Made by a program: the position numbers and the translations under genes | Shown: piece after piece, positions 33,406-42,844 of the stretch | Layout: the number at the start of each line of letters is the position of its first letter | Position numbering within the stretch: the first letter of the stretch is position 1 | NCBI RefSeq assembly: GCF_001427105.1 | Contig: NZ_LMGI01000001.1 | Span: 434,001-498,000 of the forward strand | Direction: 5' to 3' | Length of the DNA stretch: 64,000 bases | Origin: Sphingopyxis sp. Root154 | GTDB lineage: Bacteria; Pseudomonadota; Alphaproteobacteria; Sphingomonadales; Sphingomonadaceae | Notes under the pieces: model-generated | The model's input: only the letters and a program-made list of their open reading frames with translations | Databases searched by the model: none | Told to the model about the DNA's origin: nothing

Positions 33406-34292
33406 GCCGCCATGACCTCCATGCACAGGCGCCGCATCGGTTCGGTCGCCGGATTGGCGTTGTCGCGGCGCCACGCCATATACAGCTCGACCGGCTGTTC
33501 GGGGGTCGTCGTCAGCTCGCGAAACTGGACATCGTCGGGGTGCAGCCCCATCGCCGAGCGCGGCACGACCGCCGCCGCCAGCCCCGCTCGCACCAGTCCC
33601 AGCATCGAATGGATCTGGGTCACATGCTGGATATAATGGGGCGACACCCCGGCCTCGTCGAACAGGCGCGCCAGCAGATCGTGGAAATAGCCCGCCCCTT
33701 GGCGCGAATACATGATGAGCGGCTTGTCATCGAGATCCGCGGGCAGCAGTACCGATTGCGCCTGCCGCGGATCGCCGAGCGGCAGCGCGACGACGAGCGG
33801 TTCGCTGAGTGCGAGCATCGTATTGAATTCGCTGCGTTCGATCGGCGGGCGCACGAAACCGATGTCGATCAGGCCCGTGAGCAACGCGTCGGTCTGGTCG
33901 CCCGTCACCATTTCGCGCAGTTCGAGTTCGATATTGGGCAGCGTCGCACGCGCCTGCGTCACGATGCGCGGGACGAGCGTATAGCCCGACACCGCCGTGA
34001 AGCCGATGCCGACCTTCCCCGCATCGCCCTTTGCGACGCGCCTGGCCGACAGCGAGGCGCTTTCGGCCAGGCGAACGATGCGCCGCGCCTCGATCAGGAA
34101 CACGCGGCCGGCGGGGGTCAGCGAGACATTGCGGCTCGTCCGTTCGAGCAATGTCACGTCGAGGATGCGCTCGAGCAGCTGGATCTGCCGGCTCAAGGGC
34201 GACTGGGTCATGTTGAGCCGCTGCGCCGCGCGGCCGAAGTGCAGTTCCTCGGCAGCGGCGACGAAACAGCGGAGTTGGCTGAGTTCGAACAT
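33402..34292 (-). CDS. LysR family transcriptional regulator
   Basis: A 296-residue LysR-type regulator. The ATG at 34292 begins MFELSQLRCF, the classical CysB/CatR-like start, with recognition helix TQSPLSRQIQLLE at residues 31-43. The effector domain follows from residue 90. It is inside the aldarate operon, 17 bases after the dehydratase and overlapping the esterase by GTGA. As an operon member it may be autoregulated and respond to a uronate or aldarate intermediate. The open frame extends about 95 codons upstream, but that part overlaps the dehydratase and is not needed. Confidence 0.9.
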   Translation of the reverse strand: MFELSQLRCFVAAAEELHFGRAAQRLNMTQSPLSRQIQLLERILDVTLLERTSRNVSLTPAGRVFLIEARRIVRLAESASLSARRVAKGDAGKVGIGFTAVSGYTLVPRIVTQARATLPNIELELREMVTGDQTDALLTGLIDIGFVRPPIERSEFNTMLALSEPLVVALPLGDPRQAQSVLLPADLDDKPLIMYSRQGAGYFHDLLARLFDEAGVSPHYIQHVTQIHSMLGLVRAGLAAAVVPRSAMGLHPDDVQFRELTTTPEQPVELYMAWRRDNANPATEPMRRLCMEVMAA

Positions 34293-34309
34293 GGCCCAGC
34301 CTAGTCCCG

Positions 34310-35239
34310 TCACGCTGCCGCTGAAAGAGCCTTTGGCGACGCTCGCTCGATCAGCGTGCGCAGTTCCTGTTCTTCCGCCGCGCTCATATCGGTCAGCGGC
34401 GAGCGCACCGGTCCGGCGTCGCGGCCCACGATCCGGCAACCCGATTTGACGATCGACACCGCATAGCCGCGGCCGCGATTGCGCAGCGCGATATAGGGCA
34501 GCACGAACTGGCGCAGCTGGTGCATCACCTCGACCTGGTTGCCGGCGCGCACTGCCTTGTAGAAATCGAGCGCCCATTCGGGCATAAAGTTGAAGATCGC
34601 CGACGAATAGGTTGTGACCCCCATCGTCAGATAGGGGGTCGCATAGGTTTCAGCGGTCGGCAGCCCGCCGATGTAGGTCAGGCGGTCGCCCATCCGCGCA
34701 TAGATGCGGGTCATCATTTCGATGTCGCCGACGCCGTCCTTGAAGCCGACGAGATTGGGGTTGCGATCGCACAGGCCCGCCAGCGTCTCGTCATCGACGA
34801 TGGCGTTGTCGCGGTTGTACACGATGACCCCGAGGCCCGTCGCGCGGCAGACCGCCTCGATATGCGCGGCGAGCCCTTCCTGCTTCGATCCGACCAGATA
34901 GGGTGGCAATAGTAACAGGCCGTCGGCGCCCGCCTTTTCGGCGCCGCGCGCGACGTCGACCGCAATCGCGGTGCCGTAACCGCAACCCGAGATCACCGGC
35001 ACCTTGCCCTTTCCTTCCGCGACGGCGGCGGCCACGACGTTGACGACTTCCGATGGCGTCAGCGAGAAAAATTCACCCGTTCCGCCCGCGGCGAACAGGC
35101 CTGCAAGCTCGCGATCCAGCATCCAGGCGCAATGCTCGCGATAGGGCGTCTCGTCGAAGGCGCCGTGCGCGTCGAAGTGTGTCACGGGAAAGGAAAGCAA
35201 GCCTTCGCCGAGCTTTTTTCCCATTGCCACCGGATCCAT
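34310..35239 (-). CDS. kdgD: 5-dehydro-4-deoxyglucarate dehydratase (KDG dehydratase)
   Basis: A 309-residue DapA-superfamily TIM barrel. [11 protein letters not shown], Tyr141 in VIVYNRDNA and Schiff-base Lys167 in [10 protein letters not shown] are the KdgD signatures and distinguish it from dihydrodipicolinate synthase (YNVP there). It dehydrates and decarboxylates 5-dehydro-4-deoxy-D-glucarate to 2,5-dioxopentanoate, the substrate of the dehydrogenase at 24004. AGGAG precedes the ATG at 35239. No glucarate or galactarate dehydratase is in the window, so the first step must be encoded elsewhere or the intermediate comes from another route. Confidence 0.92.
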   Translation of the reverse strand: MDPVAMGKKLGEGLLSFPVTHFDAHGAFDETPYREHCAWMLDRELAGLFAAGGTGEFFSLTPSEVVNVVAAAVAEGKGKVPVISGCGYGTAIAVDVARGAEKAGADGLLLLPPYLVGSKQEGLAAHIEAVCRATGLGVIVYNRDNAIVDDETLAGLCDRNPNLVGFKDGVGDIEMMTRIYARMGDRLTYIGGLPTAETYATPYLTMGVTTYSSAIFNFMPEWALDFYKAVRAGNQVEVMHQLRQFVLPYIALRNRGRGYAVSIVKSGCRIVGRDAGPVRSPLTDMSAAEEQELRTLIERASPKALSAAA

Positions 35240-35833
35240 CAAGCTTCTCCTTTGCGATCGCCGCCAATGGCCGCGATACGCAGCCTGCCGATGCAGATTT
35301 AGGTGAAGCGCCGTGACGGGTCCAAACCAAAGGCGCGCTTGATCGATGCGCGGATTAGCTCAGTCGATCGCAAAGGACTCTCGTGCGTGGTTATTGCCGA
35401 TCGGCTCGCGGACCTCAGCCAACGCCCGCATCGTCGGCAAGGCCGACGCCGTCTGGATTTGCCGCGCTTCGCGGTTACATCGACCTGAACTGGCCGCAGC
35501 CGGGCCTGGCGCGAGTCCGAAGGCTGGCGGCGGTCACGACGACTCCCGATCTCCCGGTCCGCTTGCGGGGGATTTTCGGTTCCCTGCCGCGCCGGTTTTG
35601 CCCCTGGGTAGCGCCTTCCAAAAGCCGCCGTGGCGCCGACGACCGGCCCTCACTGCTTCTCTCGCAGTTAAGGGAGGCCTATGTCTGGCCCGTCCCTATT
35701 TGCTCCTCTGCCAACTGTCGGCTTCAAATAGGCATGCATGCGAACCGGATGCACGAACGGTCGTTTAGCCATAAACCGCGTACAAGTCTCGTTACAGCGC
35801 AAAGGCCAACAGCAGATGGCAGAGTCAATTGGG
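35240..35833. other. Intergenic region without supportable gene
   Basis: About 590 bases between two leftward genes (the dehydratase start and the esterase stop). No frame has a ribosome site plus protein-like composition. A short run GGATTAGCTCAGT near 35354 recalls a tRNA D-arm but nothing tRNA-like follows. It should contain the promoter of the kdgD operon. Confidence 0.5.
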
Positions 35834-36847
35834 TTATTTTAGATGCGTGGCCAGAAACCCGGCCTGGATGTTCAAGGCTTCGTCGGTTTCCGGAAGCGAC
35901 GGGTCATCCCAATGGACGTGTGGCATCGCATCGAAGACGACGAGCCGGGCATCCACACCGGCACGCAGCAGTGCGCGGTGGAAGTTGGCGGTGCCGCTGA
36001 GGAAGAAGTCGCGGGTCCCCGACATGCACAGCGTCGCCGGAAACCCCTTCAGATCGGCATAGATCGGCGAGAGGACCGGGTTTTCAAGATCGGCATCCGG
36101 CGCATATCCCTGCGCCGCTTCGAGGATTGGCGTGATGCGCCGGGTGAAGCCGAAGAGACCGAATATGCTTTCGGTGTCGCCCGGCCGCGCCCAGTCTGCG
36201 GTTCCGGAGAAGAAGCCCAGCGCCGCGGGGAGCGGCAGGCTCAGCTGACGCATTTTCACGATGGCTTCGGCCGAGAGCACCGCGCCGGCGGACGAGCCAT
36301 AAAGTGCGATATGTTGCGACTCATGCTCTTCAAGCAATTCGCGATAGACCGCGATCATATCCTCGACGGCAGCTGGAAAAGGATTTTCGGGCGCCAGCCG
36401 ATAGTCGATCGCGAGGACCCGAATGCCGGTGAGCGCCGCAATGGGGATGGCTTCGGTAATCGAGCCCTCCCCCAGAATGAAGGCACCGCTATGGAGGTTG
36501 ATCAACAGCTTATGCTCGCTGCCCGGTGCCCGCTTCGCGGGGGTGACGATGCGCACCGCCACGCCGGCGAACCTTCTGTTTTCCACAGTTGCGGGGTAGC
36601 GTTGCAACAGTTCCGCTTCCAACATCGCCCGGCCTGGCGCCATCTGCTCCCGGATTATTTCGACCGGAGCAGTGAGGTCGTCGGCGCCCGCCGGCATGGC
36701 ATTCCGTCGTTTGAGCATCGCCGCGGCTTCGGGACTGATGGAGGGGGGAACGGGGATGGGCAGATTCTGGACGAGGGTGGTTCCATCCGGCTGGAAGGCG
36801 ACCGCATCTTGGGCGACGGCCGGACGGTGCCCCTGAAAATCCGACAT
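35834..36847 (-). CDS. Alpha/beta hydrolase, HSL-family esterase
   Basis: A 337-residue hydrolase. The ATG at 36847 has GGAG six bases upstream. The oxyanion segment reads NLHSGAF where the HSL family has HGGGF, the nucleophile is Ser in LYGSSAGA, with an Asp in TRDFF and a His in PHVHWDD toward the C-terminus. AIDYRLAPENPFP is diagnostic for the HSL/acetyl-esterase group. No signal peptide. It follows the TBDT at 36965 on the same strand, with a strong hairpin between them, and probably hydrolyses an ester imported by that receptor. Confidence 0.88.
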   Translation of the reverse strand: MSDFQGHRPAVAQDAVAFQPDGTTLVQNLPIPVPPSISPEAAAMLKRRNAMPAGADDLTAPVEIIREQMAPGRAMLEAELLQRYPATVENRRFAGVAVRIVTPAKRAPGSEHKLLINLHSGAFILGEGSITEAIPIAALTGIRVLAIDYRLAPENPFPAAVEDMIAVYRELLEEHESQHIALYGSSAGAVLSAEAIVKMRQLSLPLPAALGFFSGTADWARPGDTESIFGLFGFTRRITPILEAAQGYAPDADLENPVLSPIYADLKGFPATLCMSGTRDFFLSGTANFHRALLRAGVDARLVVFDAMPHVHWDDPSLPETDEALNIQAGFLATHLK

Positions 36848-36921
36848 GAAAATCTCCGACAATGACGAAAGCAAGTTGTTGCGGCGGCAACCCGGCCATC
36901 GGCGCCACGGCCAGACGGCTT

Positions 36922-36956
36922 TGCGAAGGCGAGCAGCGGAGCCGCCTGCCTTCGCA
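36922..36956 (-). terminator. Hairpin between TBDT and esterase genes
   Basis: TGCGAAGGC (36922-36930) pairs with GCCTTCGCA (36948-36956), and an inner GCGG/CCGC segment strengthens the stem. It begins nine bases past the TBDT stop, on the 3' side. It can attenuate transcription into the esterase or protect the TBDT mRNA end. Confidence 0.55.
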
Positions 36957-36964
36957 TATATCGG

Positions 36965-39250
36965 TTACCTGTAGCGGACGCTGAACGACAATCCGTAGGT
37001 AGCGGGCATTCCCGCAAAGCGGACGATCGTGTCGTACGAGAAGACGGACGTCTGGAGATGATATTTGTCCGTGACATTGCGTCCCCAGACGCTGAGGCTC
37101 CAAAGTCCTGAGGGGTCCTCGACGCCAGCGCGAAGATCGAGGAGAGCATATCCCGGAATATTGAACTGCGGGTTCGCGCCGAGGACGCCGTTCGTGCGTG
37201 TCTGATAGCTCACATTGGCACCGACGAAGCCCCCCAAATGATCGTTCAAGGAAAAACGATAGTCGACATCCGTATTTCCCTGCCACTTTGGCGTATTGGG
37301 GAAGGATTCCCCGGTGAGGCGATTGGGAAGACCAAGGCCGTCGAAGTTGGTGAAGTTTCCATCAATCTGGGATTTGACCAAAGTGATAGACGGTGAAATT
37401 GTCAGACCGTCCATCGGCCGCAGGGTGCCGCTCAGTTCGAAGCCGATGACGTGAGACTTCGGGACATTCAGCAAGGTTTCGGCGTTTCCGAATATGGTCG
37501 TGGTCAGACCTCGGATCTGCTTGTTCGCATAGTCATAATAAAAGAACGCGCCGTTGACCTGGGCGAAATTGCCCAGCCCCACTTTGAACCCGGCTTCATA
37601 GGCCAGCAGGCTTTCCTGCGTTACGGGCGTGAGCTGCGACTCCACGACCGCGACGAGATTTGGAAAGCTGCCGGCTTTATAGCCCCTGCTGACATTGGCG
37701 TAGAGCAAGGTGCGCGGATCGATCTGAAAATTCAGGCCCGCCCGCCAGCTTATATTCTCCTGATCGAGAGCCTTGTTTGCGACACCCGGAACGCCGGAGT
37801 TGAGCAAGGTTATGCAGCCGCCCGGGACATAGCCGAAAACGCCCCCGGTCAGGGCATTGAGGGCGGCAGCGACCTGCCCGTCGCCTGTGTCGCGCGAACA
37901 ACCGGCCATGTCCCGATCGGCGCCGGTGTATCGGATCGCGCCCTGAGCACTCAGCCCATCGATGAGCGGATAATCGACATTGGCGTAGATCGCCTTTGTC
38001 TCCATATCCTGTTCGTTCTCATTGCTGAACGATCCTCCAAGAAACGCCCCGCTCGCTTCGGTGAAGACAGGAACAAACCGATCCACGGTCTTGTCGGACT
38101 GGTAGTTGGCACCGATCATCCAATGACCTTCACCGAGCGATCCCGCCAGGCGAAGCTCTTGAAAGAAGGTTTCGATCCTGCCGTTCTGCTGGACGTCGAA
38201 AATCTTGAATTGCGTGCCATCGGTATCGACGGCCATATCGCGGCTATATTTCTGGTAGGATGTGATCGACGTCAGCGCGATGTCGCCGGTCAGCGACCAG
38301 TCGGCGCGCAAAGCGCCCTGATAAAACCAGTTGTCGCGCTTGAAGGACGAGTTTGGATCCCAGTCCGCCGCCCTCGCATCGCCCGTCGGAACAGGGGGCA
38401 GAGCAGTGACTTGCGGCGGCAGCGCTGCAAAACCGAATGCGGGATTGAACCCTGCGAGCTGGACACCAGGCGATTCCGACCGATCGCGCCAGCCGTTCAG
38501 ATTGACGGTGATTTTCAGATTATCGGTCGGCTCCCACTCGGTCAGCAGGCGACCGAAAAGCTGATTGACCCGGCCCAGGCGATCGTTCGGCCGACTGATA
38601 CTGCGCTGCCAGGCGTCCCCCCGCAGATAGCGAACGGACAGGCGCGATTTCAGATTCGATGCGAGGGGGCCGCTGACGAAACCGGAAAGGTCGGTCGTGT
38701 TGAACCGGCCAAGACTTCCATTGGCACCCAATTCCAGACTGTCGTCGGGCTTTGCCGCGATATAGTTGATCGCGCCGCCGGTGGAATTCTGACCATATAA
38801 TGTGCCTTGCGGCCCCTTCAAAACCTCGACCCGTTCCAGGTCCAGTGTCGCGCCCAATGTTTCGGACGAAAATGGTATGGGCACTTCATCCACATAAACA
38901 CTGACGGTCGGACTGGCAGCAAGGCTGCTCTCCTGGAATCCGACACCGCGGATCGTATAGATGGAGGCGCCATATAAGGTGTTGTTGAATACAAAGCCGG
39001 GCACGACCTTCGCCAGTTGCGAAACGTCGGTCACGCCCTTGGAAACGAGCTGATCTCCCGTTACCGCGCTGATCGACATGCCAACTCGGTTGATGGATTC
39101 CGACCGCTTCTGTGCGGTTACAACGATGTCGCCGACCCCCACATTCGGGTCAGATTCTTCCGCCAATTGCGCCTGCGCGACGCCCGGCGCCATCAACAAC
39201 AGAACAAGTGCACTCACGCCGCAGCCATGAAGATAATTTTTCCCCACCAT
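36965..39250 (-). CDS. TonB-dependent outer-membrane receptor (paralogue of the one at 16057)
   Basis: A 761-residue receptor with GGGAG seven bases before the ATG. A signal peptide ends VAQAQ, followed by GDIVVTAQKRSESINRVGMS and a plug with LERVEVLKGPQGTLYGQNSTGGAIN; the barrel ends in FSVRYR. Sequence similarity to the 16057-18381 receptor runs through plug and barrel, including VSVYVDEVPIP, INYIAAKP, RPNDRLGR and SITSYQKYSRD, so the two share an ancestor and perhaps a ligand class. Upstream lies an AraC regulator on the same strand. Confidence 0.93.
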   Translation of the reverse strand: MVGKNYLHGCGVSALVLLLMAPGVAQAQLAEESDPNVGVGDIVVTAQKRSESINRVGMSISAVTGDQLVSKGVTDVSQLAKVVPGFVFNNTLYGASIYTIRGVGFQESSLAASPTVSVYVDEVPIPFSSETLGATLDLERVEVLKGPQGTLYGQNSTGGAINYIAAKPDDSLELGANGSLGRFNTTDLSGFVSGPLASNLKSRLSVRYLRGDAWQRSISRPNDRLGRVNQLFGRLLTEWEPTDNLKITVNLNGWRDRSESPGVQLAGFNPAFGFAALPPQVTALPPVPTGDARAADWDPNSSFKRDNWFYQGALRADWSLTGDIALTSITSYQKYSRDMAVDTDGTQFKIFDVQQNGRIETFFQELRLAGSLGEGHWMIGANYQSDKTVDRFVPVFTEASGAFLGGSFSNENEQDMETKAIYANVDYPLIDGLSAQGAIRYTGADRDMAGCSRDTGDGQVAAALNALTGGVFGYVPGGCITLLNSGVPGVANKALDQENISWRAGLNFQIDPRTLLYANVSRGYKAGSFPNLVAVVESQLTPVTQESLLAYEAGFKVGLGNFAQVNGAFFYYDYANKQIRGLTTTIFGNAETLLNVPKSHVIGFELSGTLRPMDGLTISPSITLVKSQIDGNFTNFDGLGLPNRLTGESFPNTPKWQGNTDVDYRFSLNDHLGGFVGANVSYQTRTNGVLGANPQFNIPGYALLDLRAGVEDPSGLWSLSVWGRNVTDKYHLQTSVFSYDTIVRFAGMPATYGLSFSVRYR

Positions 39251-39512
39251 TTTCTTTCTCCCATTAATTCATCTTGCGGCACAGCCGAGGAGTCAGCGCT
39301 CCGCAGCCATACCGCTCTTTAAAAATTGACAAACGGATCGCGCTAGCTTGGCCGATTGGGCCCGCTATATGGCGTGCAGCCTATGAGCGCTGAATGGGAT
39401 CGTCTAACCAACCCGCGCCATCGCTATCAGTTTTTTGCCTTGGGAAGAAAAATACCACTGCCGTGGACGGGAGCGGGCGGCAACGCACTCGGGCCCGCTT
39501 CGCTCCGATGTG

Positions 39513-40499
39513 TCAGCCCTTCATTTTGAGGGTCGCCGACGGCAGGCACCCAAATTTGCGTTTATAGAGTGCTGCAAAGTTGCTGAGGTGATAAAAGCCC
39601 AAGTCATAGGCGACTTCAGTGACGCTGTTTTGCCGCGGTGAGCTTTCCAGCAGACGGAAATGTGCATGTTCCAACTGCTTGGTACGGAAGAACTCCATCG
39701 GGCTGCAACCCTTGTGCATCTGGAAGTCACGATAGAAGGTGCGCACGCTTACGCCCGCCCTTTCCGCCAGATCGGCAATATCTACGCCTGTCGTCAGCCT
39801 CTGTGAAATGAGGTGTTCCACCTCGCCAAGATAAGCCGGCTCATCCGGCCGACGATCAGCCAAATCTGGCCGATGTCGTCCCTTGATCGTCTGCATCAGG
39901 AAAGTGATGAGCAGTTGTTCGGTTTCCTTGGCAGCCCGTGGACCGTGGATGAGCGAACTGACTTGCTTCATCTCACCCGCCACGAAATGCACATAATTCT
40001 GCAAAGCGGAACCAATCAAAGACGGCAGGATGACGAGGCCACCGCTGTCTAGCTCGGCGAGCGGAAGCCCATATTCGGTCCACATCCTTTGTACCAGCTC
40101 GCAATCGAACCGGAGTAAGAGATGCCTGCTGCGTGGACCGTTGTGGATCGTTCCACGTACATTGTTCCCGGCAAAACATGCAGATGGTGGGGCGTGCGTG
40201 TAGCGCTCGCCTTTAAAGGTAAACTCGCAAAAGCCTTGCAGCTGCATCCAGAAGATATAGCCCGAAACTGGCTGCGGATCGGAGTTAAGGCTTATGTCGA
40301 TTGCTCCATCCCCCTGCAGGATACAGATATCGACATTGTCCAGACTTTGTTGAAGGAAGAGGAAATTTCTCTTTCCATTTTCGCGCGCTGCTATGCCGGC
40401 TGGACGCAGGTTGGCGCTGATGACAGACTGCAGTTCCTCGACATCGTCGGTCTTCAGGACGACCGACTTCGACGACCTGCCGGTGGTGTCAGCCAGCAT
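39513..40499 (-). CDS. AraC family transcriptional regulator
   Basis: A 328-residue regulator. Residues about 1-210 form a cupin-like sensory domain of the AraC-binding-2 type (YIFWMQLQGFCEFTFKGERY, then FAGNNVRGTIHNGPRSRHLLLRFD). The C-terminal domain has the two helix-turn-helix modules ADLAERAGVSVRTFYRDFQ and SVTEVAYDLGFYHLSNFAALYKRKFG. It is upstream of the TBDT, 262 bases away on the same strand, and divergent from the ATC-hydrolase-like gene. It is the most likely activator of this receptor. Start taken as the only ATG that gives the full sensory domain. Confidence 0.88.
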   Translation of the reverse strand: MLADTTGRSSKSVVLKTDDVEELQSVISANLRPAGIAARENGKRNFLFLQQSLDNVDICILQGDGAIDISLNSDPQPVSGYIFWMQLQGFCEFTFKGERYTHAPPSACFAGNNVRGTIHNGPRSRHLLLRFDCELVQRMWTEYGLPLAELDSGGLVILPSLIGSALQNYVHFVAGEMKQVSSLIHGPRAAKETEQLLITFLMQTIKGRHRPDLADRRPDEPAYLGEVEHLISQRLTTGVDIADLAERAGVSVRTFYRDFQMHKGCSPMEFFRTKQLEHAHFRLLESSPRQNSVTEVAYDLGFYHLSNFAALYKRKFGCLPSATLKMKG

Positions 40500-40950
40500 C
40501 TATTTTTCTCGCGGGCGATCTTGGCGAACGATCAGCAGCAACCTATTCAGCTTTCCGAGCAGAGGTAGATGATCACGTGGTCCGAGGCGTCAGGCTCGTT
40601 CATGACGGCAATCCTCTTTGCATCCGTATCTTTGGACCGCTCCATGCGGCACGTCGCCTTTGCGGCGGCGATCCAGCGATAGCGTTGCACAAATATCATG
40701 TTGAAAGTCACGGGTCAATATGTTTTAAGCTTAAAGCAATCGGCGGCAAGGGTGGCTGAGCTGCCGTCCGACGCCACTTTGTCAACTGCCATATAAGGAA
40801 ACCTCTGCGCGGGTGAATAAGACGTTCAATTCCAACGGCAGGGCGTCGCATTCGAGCCGGAGACCAATGGTGGCTTGGGTCGTTCAGGTCTGTCGATGGT
40901 GCGGAAGACTCCTTGACAGAAGTTTCTGACCTTTAGTGAACTGGAAGCAG
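40500..40950. promoter_or_regulatory. Divergent intergenic region, AraC / ATC-hydrolase genes
   Basis: About 450 bases with no convincing gene. A 60-codon frame on the plus strand at 40577 lacks a ribosome site and resembles nothing known. The stretch 40700-40760 is AT-rich. The promoters of the AraC and hydrolase genes should lie here. Confidence 0.45.
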
Positions 40951-41673
40951 ATGAGACGCTCGTTCGGCACCTTCGACGCCAATTTATGGCGGTGGCAGTT
41001 TCTGCGTCAATTGCGTCGGCAGCTTGGCCGGCTGGGTCTGGATCGTGGATTGGTCCGGCGCACGGCAGAATCGGCTCAATTGATCTTTAACGACCATCGA
41101 GGCGATGCCCCTGACAAACAAGGCGTGACGGTGGTTGGACTCAACGCCCTACTACTTGCCGCTTATCGAGAACTCATCGACGCAGGCGTTCAAAGAACAG
41201 TAGCATTCGATGCGATTCGAAACACATTTCGTGCATGCTTCCATAAGCCAACTCAGCTGGCGGTTCGGACGGTGATGCTGTTGTCGAATGACCCTGTCCG
41301 CCTTCTTCAACGGGTACGGCTATCGAGAGTATTTGGACGTATTTTTGGCAAGATGTTCACGTTTGAAGATCGGTATAGCGAGCAAGGCGTCGAACTCAGA
41401 ATTACAAAATGTGGAAGCAATGAGTTTTTTATCCGCCACGGGGAGCCTTTGCTCACACTGATATTCTGTGAATGGGATCAAAACTGGCTTGGCCCTATTC
41501 AGTCATCTCGTCATGCAATCAAGGTCGATCGGCCTGTCACCATGGCAACCGGGGCCGGTCATTGCGAGTTTCACATTGGCAGGTCGATGGAAGCGAAGAT
41601 CGTACGGGATGTTACCATCCAACGGCGTACCGAGGCTATGAATGCTCTGCGCGAGGAGGACCACCCCGATTGA
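40951..41673 (+). CDS. L-2-amino-thiazoline-4-carboxylate hydrolase-like protein
   Basis: A protein of 240 residues from the ATG at 40951 (GGAAG just upstream), or 245 from an in-frame GTG at 40936 with no site. GVTVVGLNALLLAAYRELID near residue 60, IFCEWDQNWLGPI and a late GHCEFHIGRS segment match the ATC-hydrolase family, whose founding member opens the thiazoline ring in the Pseudomonas L-cysteine pathway; most homologues are uncharacterised. It may hydrolyse a small cyclic imine or amide. It has its own promoter, is divergent from the AraC gene and faces a GlxA-type regulator. Confidence 0.65.
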   Translation: MRRSFGTFDANLWRWQFLRQLRRQLGRLGLDRGLVRRTAESAQLIFNDHRGDAPDKQGVTVVGLNALLLAAYRELIDAGVQRTVAFDAIRNTFRACFHKPTQLAVRTVMLLSNDPVRLLQRVRLSRVFGRIFGKMFTFEDRYSEQGVELRITKCGSNEFFIRHGEPLLTLIFCEWDQNWLGPIQSSRHAIKVDRPVTMATGAGHCEFHIGRSMEAKIVRDVTIQRRTEAMNALREEDHPD

Positions 41674-41755
41674 GCCTGCGCTTCGCCGTCCCTTGCGGGC
41701 GAGCCCGCGGATTTCCTCCAAGTTGAGACAGCGTCCGTTCGTTCCAGGAGTCGGA

Positions 41756-42724
41756 TCAATTGCGGGGCGATGCGCGGAATCTTTTACGATATTCCCCGGG
41801 TGTCAGACCGACGATGCGCAGGAACACCTTTCGGAAGCCAGCCAGATCACGATAACCGACCTCCCACGCAATCGCGTCGACAGAAAGCGGGCCGAACTGC
41901 AACAGTTCCCGCGCCTTGCTTACCCGAAGCCTTTGGGCATAATCGATCGAAGTCAAACCGGTCGCCTTGTGGAACCGGCGCAGGAACGTTCGCTCTTCCA
42001 TACCCGCCCGCTCCGATAGCACGGACAGGCCAGCCTCCTTGCCACCTGTCGCCTGCATCCAATGCTGCACCTTCAGGATCGCCGCATCGCCGTGATTCAA
42101 TCGGGGAGCAAAGCTATTGTAAAAGCGCTGTTCCCGGCCAGGAGGATCAATCAGGAGAAGCTGCGCCGCTTCCAGCATCACTGTCGGGCCAAGGAAGCGA
42201 TCCACCAGCCTCAGCCCGAGGTCGGTCCAGGACATCAACCCGCCCGCGGTGATGATATCGCCATCATCGATGATCAAGCGGTCGATATCGAGCGCGACTT
42301 GCGGAAAGCGCTGGCTGAACGCTTCGGCATAGGTCCAATGAGTGGTTGCCGTGCGACTGTCCAAGAGCCCGGTTTCCGCCAGAAGAAATGCTCCTGCGCA
42401 AATCGAAGCCAGAATGCATCCCGCCGCGTGATAATCACGCAGCCAGGCCGCGACAGGGCGCGCCACTTCCGGCGTGACCGGCGCACCAAGAGAGGGCGGC
42501 AGGATCAGCACATCCGCGGGGCTTTCGGACGATGATACCGCCAGCGTGCTTCCGCTATCCCAATCCCATTGATCGACGCGCAGGAGCCGCACCGGCCCTG
42601 TCTCCGGCCGCTTGCGGACGACATTATTGGCAATCTCGAAGAGGTCGGCCAGACCAAGCACGGCCGATAGTTGGGCGCCGGGGTAACACACCAGCCCAAT
42701 CTTCACAGGAGCTTCGCCCGTCAT
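41756..42724 (-). CDS. GlxA-type AraC regulator with DJ-1/PfpI domain
   Basis: A 322-residue regulator. Residues about 8-190 form a DJ-1/PfpI (class I glutamine amidotransferase-like) fold with the [12 protein letters not shown] nucleophile-elbow motif; the Cys is present. The C-terminal AraC domain has [18 protein letters not shown] and [20 protein letters not shown]. GlxA-type proteins sense small nitrogenous metabolites such as arginine or betaine derivatives. GAGGAAA precedes the ATG. It is divergent from the cysteine hydrolase gene, 120 bases apart, which it probably controls. Confidence 0.9.
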   Translation of the reverse strand: MTGEAPVKIGLVCYPGAQLSAVLGLADLFEIANNVVRKRPETGPVRLLRVDQWDWDSGSTLAVSSSESPADVLILPPSLGAPVTPEVARPVAAWLRDYHAAGCILASICAGAFLLAETGLLDSRTATTHWTYAEAFSQRFPQVALDIDRLIIDDGDIITAGGLMSWTDLGLRLVDRFLGPTVMLEAAQLLLIDPPGREQRFYNSFAPRLNHGDAAILKVQHWMQATGGKEAGLSVLSERAGMEERTFLRRFHKATGLTSIDYAQRLRVSKARELLQFGPLSVDAIAWEVGYRDLAGFRKVFLRIVGLTPGEYRKRFRASPRN

Positions 42725-42844
42725 GGGATTTCCTCAGTTATGGCGATATTGCCTCCTATTATGTCGGTATCGACAATGGTGAGGCAAGCCCCTCTCGTCC
42801 ATCTTGATGGTCGTTAATCTGATCACGAACATGGGAAACCGGAC

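Noticed and set aside
34310-35239. Dihydrodipicolinate synthase (DapA) as an alternative
   Set aside because: The Tyr motif is YNRDNA and the Lys motif GFKDGVGD, typical of KdgD rather than DapA; context is aldarate catabolism.
35349-35366. GCGCGGATTAGCTCAGT, resembling a tRNA 5' end
   Set aside because: No anticodon arm, T-arm or acceptor partner follows; chance match.
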